Assembly: GCA_033807775.1 (NCBI GenBank)
Contig: CM066317.1
Coordinates: forward strand, 8,701,870 to 8,765,869
From: Saussurea involucrata
Taxonomy: Eukaryota; Streptophyta; Magnoliopsida; Asterales; Asteraceae
Direction of reading: 5' to 3'
Length of the DNA stretch: 64,000 bases
A model generated the notes under the pieces. That model worked only from the letters and a program-made list of their open reading frames with translations. It had not been told where the DNA came from and did not search any database. The translations under genes were made by a program, and so were the position numbers. Below, in pieces: positions 1 through 8,300 of the stretch; the stretch's first letter is position 1, and every line of letters begins with the position of its first letter.

Positions 1-191
1 GATACAAATATGATAATATATCAACGACGCTGGCAACTTTTGGTGCGGTCTAGATTGACGTGTGTTGTCTAATATGATATGTATTTTTTATGTTTTTACA
101 TAATGTTCTTATTTGAACTCACTCCTACTTAAAACTTACTGAAAAGAGATTGTTTCCTAAAATAAAAAAATGTAGTAGTAAATTAGTAATT

Positions 192-402
192 GAGTAAACC
201 TCAATTTTGGTCCATGTGGTTTGTAAAAAATAACGAAAGTCGTCCCTATAGTTCGTTTATTACAGATTTGCCACTGTGGTATGTGTTTTTGTCCGCATTT
301 GGTCCTCCACGCTAACACCGTCAAAGGGCCCTCCGTTAAGAAGCCCCACGTGACCTGCACACGAGGGTAATTATGTCATTTTACCTCTCTCCTCTTTTTA
401 AA
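192..402 (+). repeat. Left terminal inverted repeat of the MULE
   Basis: About 210 bp that pair in inverse orientation with 2939-3148. The pairing ends inside a CTCCTCTTTTTAA stretch, after which the two sides diverge. In MULEs such long TIRs carry the promoters: the left one would drive the transposase remnant and the right one the antisense GRF gene. Confidence 0.9.
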
Positions 403-823
403 CAAACACGACAAACCCTCATTTATCAACATCCGTCCCCGTGGTTTTCTCGTTCGTCTTCCCCGCCACTGACTGGTTTGAGGTTGATCATCCAAGCTTC
501 TAAATGGGTCCGACAATGTGGCAAATACATACTCCTAATGAAGACTTTGATCCTTATTATGTTTATGGTAAACAAATGTGTATGCTTTTGCATTTATTTT
601 GAGGGTTTTAAAGTGTTTTAGTTTTAAGTAAGTAACATTGGTTTGCCTTTCTAACTTTTGCAGAAGATCATCCCCATTTGATTTCCATCAAAGTCAATCA
701 TGGTGGGGTGTTTACCAAACGTCCAGGAAGAAAGTATTTAAATGGTAAGGTTAATTATGTTGATATCGTTGATTGTGGTGAGTTTAGTGTCCATGGACTT
801 GACACTATGATTAAGGAGATAGG

Positions 824-1823
824 TGTTGGGTCACCAAGGATTTGAAATTGACTCACCGATGTTTTCCCTAAAACTTCTACTTAGAATATTTTAGTTCAGT
901 TCTTTGAATGACTTGTACAAGATATCAAATGTTCGGTGAAGTCGAAGATCAACCGAAACCAAGCTTGAAGACTCTCTACTTGTGGAAAATAGAAGACTCT
1001 CGGCAACATTCAAACAAGTCATCACCACCGAAATTCCTTGACATTTCGGTGGCCTTCTCTCCACCGAATTTATAGGACAATTTCGGTGGCCTCTTCCACC
1101 GAAGTGCATGGACAAATTCGGTGGTCCCCATCCACCACCGATGACTCTTTCGGTGCTCCTCTCACCACCGAAACATGCTTGCAATTTCGGTGGTCCTCTC
1201 ACCACCGAAACATGCTTGCAATTTCGGTGGACCAATCTTCTTTCCACCGAAGATTTCTCAATCTCGGTGGAAACCACTTCGGTGCTAAAAGCTCAAGACA
1301 GAAGATCATTTATTATGGGACAATATCCTCCAGCAGAGAAAAGTGACAGTTTGTCTCTTTATCCACTTTCAGTTAAGGTCCCTTTTATCTGCTCAAGCTA
1401 CTCTGTCTGCACCTAGTGAAAAGTGACAAGGACTTCACAGTTCTCCTGAAGTCAACATTATCAGCATATGTGAAGATGACAAGTGTCCCAAGCATTTAAT
1501 GCTTGGGCACTCCTTGGCACTATAAAAGGAGAAGTGCTCTTCATGCAATTCTCACGCTTTCAAGAAATTCTCTCAGTGCAAGAAACCTTCTTTTAAGCCT
1601 TAAAACTCAATAGCTTTGCTCTTAGTGTTCTTAGTTGTTTTGTTGTATACTTTGTGTAAGATTGTTAGAATAGTTTATCTGTTCTTTTCCGCAACAATCT
1701 TAAGTTTTCTGTGTGTAATTCTTTTGAAAGTTTTTCAAATATAAGAATTAAAATTGTGAAATTTTTGTGTATTGTATTCAACCCCCCCTTCTACAATACT
1801 TGTTAAGCCATCTGGGACTAACA
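824..1823 (+). mobile_element. Solo LTR (SIRE-like Copia) inside the MULE
   Basis: Exactly 1000 bp, from TGTTGGGTCACC at 824 to GGGACTAACA at 1823, flanked by a perfect 5-bp repeat ATAGG (819-823 and 1824-1828). A TATA box (TATAAAAG, 1521-1528) sits in the U3-like part, and a C-rich TTCAACCCCCCCTTC tract precedes the end, as in SIRE-type Copia LTRs. No internal domain remains, so it is a product of LTR-LTR recombination. It splits the transposase exon of the MULE and is therefore younger. It contains the CCACCGAA/TTCGGTGG array listed separately. Confidence 0.92.
1022..1290. repeat. CCACCGAA / TTCGGTGG motif array in solo LTR
   Basis: About 15 copies of an 8-bp motif alternate between the two orientations every 15-35 bases upstream of the TATA box. 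Two copies of a roughly 35-bp unit (near 1162-1235) are nearly identical in tandem. Neighbouring copies can pair as hairpins. Overlapping open frames on both strands here arise from this repeat and are not genes. Confidence 0.85.
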
Positions 1824-2495
1824 ATAGGGTATACTGCTGTGCAACCAATGTGGTACCATTTTTTGATCCCAGAAAGTGACCTAGATTATGGCCTCCATGC
1901 CTTAGGGATTGATGGAGATGTAATAGCTTTCTAAGAAGGAAAGGAAAGTCTGTTACCTGCACCAAATGCAAGGAAAAGGGCCACAACTCCAGGACATGCA
2001 AAGGTCAAGAAGATAGTGGTGTTGCATGAACTTTTATTTGATTATGTGTACTCTATGATGCCTTAACTATATTGGTGCTTGAAAACATTAGATGCATTAT
2101 ATTTTTTGATCTTTTGTGACTTAAATTGTGTAAAAGCTTATAACTTTTGGCTTTTGGGCAATGAATGCATCCTTTAGTTATGTTATTACTTATGCATTTC
2201 TGTTACTTTGGTTGCACACTTCAATTTGACATTAGTTTTCGCACTTCTGTTACTCATGTATGCACTGTGGTTTATTGTTAGTTATTCACTTATGTTAGTC
2301 ATGGTTGCAGTTGCATTTACTGTTAGTTATGCACAGATGCATTTGCATCCAAATTGGTTGCATTTACTGTTAGTAGGGACAATTGGGTAAGAAAAAGACA
2401 TGAATTTCCCAAAAGATAATACTATTTTTGCCATTAACAGATTCAGAACATTACAACCATCCAATTACAAACTTTTTCAAATTACAACAAAAAAG

Positions 2496-2856
2496 TCAAA
2501 ATACAATGAAATAGGCAACAACAAACACCCAAGTGATGAACAAAACTAATTTGAGCTTCTTAGCCTCTTTTTCCTTTGCCATAATCCTTGCTTGAAGTAA
2601 ATCACTGGACCTCAGTAAACCAGGAATGACTTGGACAGCTCGTGGACACATTGGTGGATCAACCCATCCAATAAATCGATAGTTGGATCCCTGGAGAAAC
2701 AGAAATGGAAATACTTTGAGTTAGGGCTTCGATTTTAGCTATGGTGGAAAAGAAAATACTTACAACAATAGGACAACAGTAGAATCTCCTTCCTGGATTA
2801 TTGTTGGTCCACGATGTGCGAACAACTGCAGTCGATCCACAATAGCAAATCACCAT
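2496..2856 (-). CDS. GRF-type zinc-finger protein, two exons, antisense in MULE
   Basis: Read on the minus strand, exon 1 runs 2856-2764 (ATG at 2856, 31 codons) to a GTAAGT donor. Exon 2 runs 2690-2496 after a TTTCTCCAG acceptor and ends in TGA, giving 95 aa. The product begins MVICYCGSTAVVRTSWTNNN, continues PGRRFYCCP and, across the splice, GWVDPPMCPRAV. The cysteines, the GRRF core and the W-x-DPPMC segment are those of the GRF zinc finger. A charged helix (RIMAKEKEAKK) and a hydrophobic segment (VLFITWVFVVAYFIV) end the protein, suggesting membrane anchoring. Small GRF-finger proteins of this shape are common in eudicots and often sit in transposons. Both exons are open and splice in frame, so the gene may be functional; its role is unknown. 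Confidence 0.78.
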
Positions 2857-2938
2857 TGTTGCTAACTGAAGCTTCGAGTGGTAGCAGAAAAAGGAGGGAA
2901 AACGAAAGTGAAAAGAGGGAGAGAGGCGTGTGGGGCTG

Positions 2939-3148
2939 TTAAAAAGAGGAGAGAGGTAAAATGACATAATTACCCTCGTGTGCAGGTCACGTGGGGCTTC
3001 TTAACGGAGGGCCCATTGACGGTGTTAGCGTGGAGGACCAAATTCGGACAAAAACGCATACCACAGTGGCAAATCTGTAATAAACGAACTGTAGGGACGA
3101 CTTTCGTTATTTTTTACAAACCACAGGGACCAAAATTGAGTTTTACTC
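2939..3148 (-). repeat. Right terminal inverted repeat of the MULE
   Basis: Inverse counterpart of 192-402. It lies directly upstream (on the minus strand) of the GRF zinc-finger gene, whose ATG is at 2856, and could serve as its promoter. Confidence 0.9.
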
Positions 3149-3157
3149 TTAGTAATT

Positions 3158-4109
3158 AGATTATGAATATTCTTCTATTTTAAAATACCAGTAAACTAAA
3201 AAAATTTGGCCTCCGTAGTTTGTCAAAAATAACACTTTTCATCTATACAGTTTCAAAATTACAAGATGGTTATTGTGATTTAAAAAAAATATCTGAATTT
3301 GGTCCCTTCCTCTAATGTCCTTTAAAAAATCATAACTGAAGGGAAAATTTCATCTTTAATCAAAATTTTGTCTTTTATGCAATAAAAAAACGCGTGGACC
3401 AAACTCATAAATTTAACTTTGATTGGATTAAAGCCCACAAGATTGATGAAAAGATGAAAACGCTTCTCATTTAGTGAATTTTTTTAACGACCGTTAGAGA
3501 AAGAGACCCAAATCCAGACGTTTTCACAAACCACGATTGTCACCTTATAATTTTGAAACTGTAAGAACGGAAAATATGATTGACAACAAACCACAGGGAC
3601 CAAGTTTGTTATTTATTCTAATGGGGGTGTTTGATTAGAGGTATTAAATAATAATCAATGAAATTATAATACAATAGGTTCATTTCTCATAAACTAAAAT
3701 TTTAATTTTTATTTCTCAAAATGAATTTGTTAAGACCAAATACCAAAGATATCGAAACTCAATTTGTTAAAGACCAAAATATTGTCTTCTACCGTACGTG
3801 TTATAGAGCGCACCTCACAGTGAAATTCCAATCTTCTTAATGTCAAAAAGTCAAAACTCTAACCAATTAAAGACTACATACCAAAGGGCAAAATCGGTAC
3901 AAGAAAAAGATCAACCCAGGCCGGGGTCCACCACAACAATCTGATCCGTAATCGGACGGTGCGTCACGCATCTAATCCAAGACACACCAGTTACGGTAGC
4001 AACCTACATGACCTTTATTTCCGTTTTTGCACTAGATGCTGGTCCATCGAACCCGATGGAGTGGCGTGTACAAACACCATTTTGAAGAAGATATCGTCTT
4101 TCTTCTTCT
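3158..4109. other. Upstream intergenic region of ClpC
   Basis: Apart from the divergent TIR element at 3190-3622, this is AT-rich sequence without a supported gene. The last 250 bp before the TATA box become less AT-rich, as expected of the proximal ClpC promoter. No specific regulatory element is claimed. Confidence 0.5.
3190..3622. mobile_element. Divergent TIR element (Mutator-like MITE)
   Basis: The left arm (AGTTTGTCAAAAATAACAC..., then CAGTTTCAAAATTA near 3250) and the right arm (TAATTTTGAAACTG near 3550, then ACAAACCACAGGGACCAA) are imperfect inverses over about 150 bp. The outer sequence resembles the TIR of the neighbouring MULE. I did not find a clean target duplication, so the ends are approximate. 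Confidence 0.5.
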
Positions 4110-4118
4110 TATATATAA
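4110..4118 (+). promoter_or_regulatory. Probable TATA box of ClpC
   Basis: TATATATAA follows a TTCTTCTTC pyrimidine tract and lies about 30 bases before the likely transcription start near 4140. The non-coding first exon follows directly. Confidence 0.6.
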
Positions 4119-4139
4119 ACCGACCGACTGTTATCATCC

Positions 4140-4238
4140 ACATCTATTCAATCAGGCGGACCTTCGCAAAGGTCCCTTCAAAGAATCTTTTGGAATCTGT
4201 TCTTCTGTTGATCTTAACTTTTACTCCACTGATTCAGG
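4140..4238 (+). other. ClpC non-coding first exon (5' UTR)
   Basis: The segment downstream of the TATA box ends at CTGATTCAG|GTAAAT, a strong donor at 4239. The matching acceptor is ATGTGCAG ending at 5332, 17 bases before the ATG at 5350. A long intron in the 5' UTR is common in plant housekeeping genes. The exact start of transcription is estimated. Confidence 0.6.
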
Positions 4239-4285
4239 TAAATTTTGACCTAACATGTATGTATATGTTTACTGATTTGTTAGGG

Positions 4286-4542
4286 TTTCGCTTTTGGTTT
4301 AGCGAAATTACATGTTGTTGTTGTTTTTGATGATACTCTTTGAATGATCGTGTGAATTTGTTAATTTGAACGAGTTGCGTGGATGTTGATTTTAAAGTTT
4401 AGTGAATTTGTTAATCTGTTTCGCTTTTGGTTTAGCGAAATTACATGTTGTTGCTGTTTTTGATGATGCTCTTTGAATGATTGTGTGAATTTGTTAATGC
4501 GTATTGAACGAGTTGCGTGGATGTTGATTTTAAAGTTTAGTG
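4286..4542 (+). repeat. Tandem duplication in the ClpC leader intron
   Basis: Two copies of about 120 bp with a 133-bp period (4286-4403 and 4419-4542). Both begin TTTCGCTTTTGGTTTAGCG and end TTTTAAAGTTTAGTG. They differ by a few substitutions and a short insertion in the second copy. The repeat lies just inside the first intron, where enhancing sequences often sit, so it may affect expression. Confidence 0.85.
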
Positions 4543-5349
4543 TCTAAAAGCTCTTGAGGTTGTTGAGGGATAATTATGATGATAAGATGGGAAAGGTTTT
4601 GTATATATGTTGTTGATTTAATTCTTAAGGTGAAATTAAATTTCGGTTTTTCTGTTTTAATTGTAACGAGTATTTGGTGGTAAGGCATGCCTTAAAAAGG
4701 GGGTTTCCTGTTTTGAAATCTAATATGGTGATTCTGAACTGTTGTAGAAATAGTAAAATCTTGAATGAAGTCGTTGTTTGGAAACTTTCTTTATGGAAAT
4801 TAATTCCTTCTTTACATGAAGGAAGGTTTTGATTATTTATTAGTCATTTGGGAACATAATTTTTCCCTTATGTTTTTAATTAATGCACAAACTTGTTGCT
4901 AACCATACATGTGGACTCCACCACACAAAGCTGACACGAAAGTGCACCATTATATAAGGTAGCTAAACAGTTCAATTAACTACACGTTAAATCATATTTC
5001 CAAGTAACTGATAATATAAGAACAAGAGTTTTACTGTTTTTCTGAGGATGTGATGGGTTCTCTTTTATCTTGCTGATCAGCTGCTAACTGAGATCTTGAT
5101 TTATCTATGTAATTATCATATGCTAAGAAAATTGATGATTCATGGGTGAGAATCCCATATTTTATGACATGGCAGTGTTATGTGTCTATAGCAGAACAAC
5201 ATGCACTTTGCTTACTTTTAATGAAATACTGCAAGTGTGTTTATTTTGTATTGGTTATATTATGTTGTTATATTGATGATATAGTTCGGTCATGTTTTAA
5301 AGTATATAATATTGAAAATCCACTATGTGCAGATTGTTTGATTGCAATC

Positions 5350-8300
5350 ATGGCTGGGGCTCTGGTTCAGTCTACCAGCTTTCCTTCAACGGTTGCTGGC
5401 AAAAGCAAGGTTCCTTCAAAGAGATCTGGTAATACAAAAGGAGAAGTCAAAATGATGTACAGTTTACAAAGTCCTCCAATGAGGGTGATGACTTTCTCTG
5501 GTCTGCGAGGAACCAATGCTTTAGACAACTTGGTAAAGAGGGGTCAGGATTTCCATTCAAAGGTTGCAGCTGCCACCTCTGTTCGGAGAGCAAAACCTTC
5601 TCGAATCGTGCCTAAAGCCATGTTTGAGCGCTTCACGGAGAAAGCTATCAAAGTTATCATGCTTGCACAAGAAGAAGCAAGGCGGCTTGGTCACAACTTT
5701 GTGGGTACTGAGCAGATCTTATTAGGTCTTATTGGTGAGGGCACTGGTATTGCAGCAAAGGTGCTGAAGTCGATGGGAATTAATTTGAAAGATGCACGCG
5801 TGGAGGTAGAGAAGATTATTGGTAGGGGAAGTGGATTTGTTGCTGTAGAGATCCCATTCACACCTCGTGCGAAGCGTGTTTTGGAACTATCATTGGAGGA
5901 GGCACGCCAACTTGGTAACACCTCTCTCTCTATATATGTGTGTGTGTATAATACACACACGGGGGCTAATCATGTGAGAACCACAAAATGGTTACAAACC
6001 GTGAGGACCAATGTATCATGTGTTGTTTCACATAATTTGTTTCATCTAAGGCCTGAATTTAACATATTTTTGTTTCACAATGTGAAACCTTTTTTCTTGT
6101 TTGTGAAACAAAAAATACACATAAAAGAATGTCACATTGTGAAACAAAAATATGTTAAGCAATACCTTAAATATAGCCCTGGATGAAAAAATATAATGTG
6201 AAACAATACCTTAATGTAAAAGTTCTCATGGTTCTCACAATATATGGGGTTCTTATTTGATTATTTCTTTGTATATATATATATATAAATCTTCATTCTC
6301 ACAAAGTTTTATGTTCTATATGCAAGGGGATTATTGAATTTGAATCATAATATAATAAGTTCAATGGTCACTTATTTAATACTGTGTCTGAATGTTTCAG
6401 GTCATAATTATATCGGCTCAGAGCACTTACTTCTTGGTTTGCTTCGAGAGGGTGAAGGCGTAGCAGCTCGGGTTCTTGAGAATTTAGGTGCAGACCCAAA
6501 TAACATTCGCACACAGGCAAGTTTTAATACTATGTTCTTTACGTATCCTTGGTTAAGGTTTCCTACTCTTGGTCCACTTATGCAAAATAGTTTTTTTTTC
6601 TTTTTTTTTAATTTAAATCTCCTATTATTTGAGTAGGTTATCAGAATGGTTGGTGAGAGTGCAGAAGCTGTGGGTGCTGGAGTCGGTGGTGGGAGCTCTG
6701 GCAACAAGATGCCCACACTTGAGGAATATGGCACCAACTTGACGAAGCTAGCAGAGGAGGTATGATTTCTACAAGTTATATTAGTATTCACTCATTATGC
6801 AAGTTTTATTTACAACGTGTTCTCTTCAATAATCTAGGGTAAGCTGGATCCTGTTGTGGGAAGACAGCCACAAATCGAAAGAGTTACTCAAATTCTGGGC
6901 CGGCGTACAAAAAACAACCCTTGTCTTATTGGAGAACCTGGTGTTGGGAAAACGGCTATTGCAGAAGGCCTTGCACAGAGAATTGCGACCGGTGATGTTC
7001 CAGAAACATTAGAGGGGAAGAAGGTGGGTGTCAGTTCGTTATTGGTTCTTTTCGAAGTATATGGTATTTATAATATTTAGGATTCCAGATGGATTTATGA
7101 TATATTTTTTGGCTTTTCAGGTGATAACTCTAGATATGGGTCTTCTTGTGGCTGGCACAAAGTATCGTGGAGAGTTTGAGGAGAGACTAAAGAAGTTGAT
7201 GGAGGAAATTAAACAAAGTGACGAGATTATTCTGTTTATTGATGAGGTCCATACGCTAATTGGAGCTGGAGCAGCAGAGGGGGCTATTGATGCAGCCAAC
7301 ATCTTGAAGCCCGCTCTTGCTAGAGGTGAATTGCAGGTAAGTGAAAGCAATGCAAGTTTGGTACACAATAACACTTGGATTTGACACAAAAGCGTCACTG
7401 GTGTCACTTAACTTAGCAGGTAAGATTTTTGGTCATCAAAATGGCATAGTAGGCAATAATCTTACCCGGTAAGCGCTAACCTGGTAAGAGTCACCATCCT
7501 CACTTACCTGCTAAGAATGTCGGTCATTGCCATGCCTCTTACCGGGTCAGATTCTCGGTTTTGCCATGCTTTTTACCCGATAAGGCAAATGACCTGGGTA
7601 AGTGCCTACCTGATCAGTGTTTGGTAAATGGCCCGCTTAGTCACTATGAGTTGTTCTTCAATTGAACACAAAGGAATGCTCATACCAAATCTCTTTTGTA
7701 TTCTTGTGGCCACTGAGGTTTAATCTCAGGGCTGATGTCTTACAGTCATAATTTCCCTTTCAAAAAGCAAAAAAGAAAAAAAAGAGAGTTTGGTTGTAAC
7801 TTTGATAGTGCGTTTGATACACAGACGTGATAGGACTGGATGGGCGAGATTGAGGTAGGCGGGTGAAAGAATTGATGAGGTTTTTAGGGTTAATTTGACA
7901 TGGGTAGTTTAGTAATTTATCAACCTAGTCTCATTTCCCTGATCTTTGTTCCACCTATTTTGTTGGGACAGAAAAGATGTATTTTTGTCTCACTCATGTC
8001 CAGTTCTTATCTAATCATTAATGTCCCACCAATCGTGAGACAACAAGTTTTTGTAAGGTCCTGCATACAAAAATGCACCATGACAAACATGCAATTTTAT
8101 AGTGCCCCTGGATTTCCTTTTTTTCTTTCTTTCTTTGTTCTGGTTATTTACTGGCAAAAATTGGCCCGTGGGCAATTGGTACAGTGTATTGGTGCAACCA
8201 CACTTGATGAATACCGGAAGCATATTGAGAAAGACCCAGCACTGGAGAGACGATTCCAACCGGTAAAAGTACCTGAGCCAACAGTTGACGAGACTATACA

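Larger units (their letters stand above)
504..2028 (+). pseudogene. MULE transposase remnant: PB1-like N-terminus and C-terminal zinc knuckle only
   Basis: A short first exon (504-567) ends at a GT donor. The second exon resumes after a TTTTGCAG acceptor at 664, reading EDHPHLISIKVNHGGVF and continuing through GKVNYVDIVDCGEFSVHG. This matches the PB1-like N-terminal domain of plant MuDR-type transposases as I recall it. A solo LTR (824-1823) interrupts the exon. Beyond it the same frame continues (MWYHFLIPESDLDYGLHALG) to a TAA at about 1935. Within a few bases a shifted frame encodes a CCHC knuckle (CTKCKEKGHNSRTC) ending at TGA 2026-2028. The DDE catalytic and SWIM regions between these ends are missing, so this is a deleted, dead gene. 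Confidence 0.85.
192..3148 (+). mobile_element. Mutator-like element (MULE), deletion derivative with long TIRs
   Basis: The element starts GAGTAAACCTCAATTTTGG at 192 and ends with the inverse at 3148. It is flanked by a perfect 9-bp direct repeat TTAGTAATT (183-191 and 3149-3157), the target-duplication length of Mutator elements. The inverted repeats run about 210 bp (192-402 and 2939-3148) with few mismatches. Inside are remnants of a plus-strand transposase gene (504-2028), a 1000-bp solo LTR, and a two-exon GRF zinc-finger gene on the minus strand (2496-2856). The catalytic middle of the transposase is absent, so I infer a non-autonomous copy. It lies about 1 kb upstream of the ClpC promoter. 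Confidence 0.93.

Noticed and set aside
891..1416. Overlapping frames of 100-128 codons on both strands
   Set aside because: They are produced by the CCACCGAA/TTCGGTGG array in a solo LTR; there is no known domain.
5146..5349. Upstream extension of the ClpC frame to an ATG at 5146
   Set aside because: It has no transit-peptide character, crosses a clear TGTGCAG acceptor at 5332, and the ATG at 5350 starts a Ser/Lys-rich leader of the expected length.
5915..6186. Continuation of the first ClpC exon to the stop near 6186
   Set aside because: The GT donor at 5915 joins in frame to 6401 and restores the second Clp-N repeat; the extra residues are intron.
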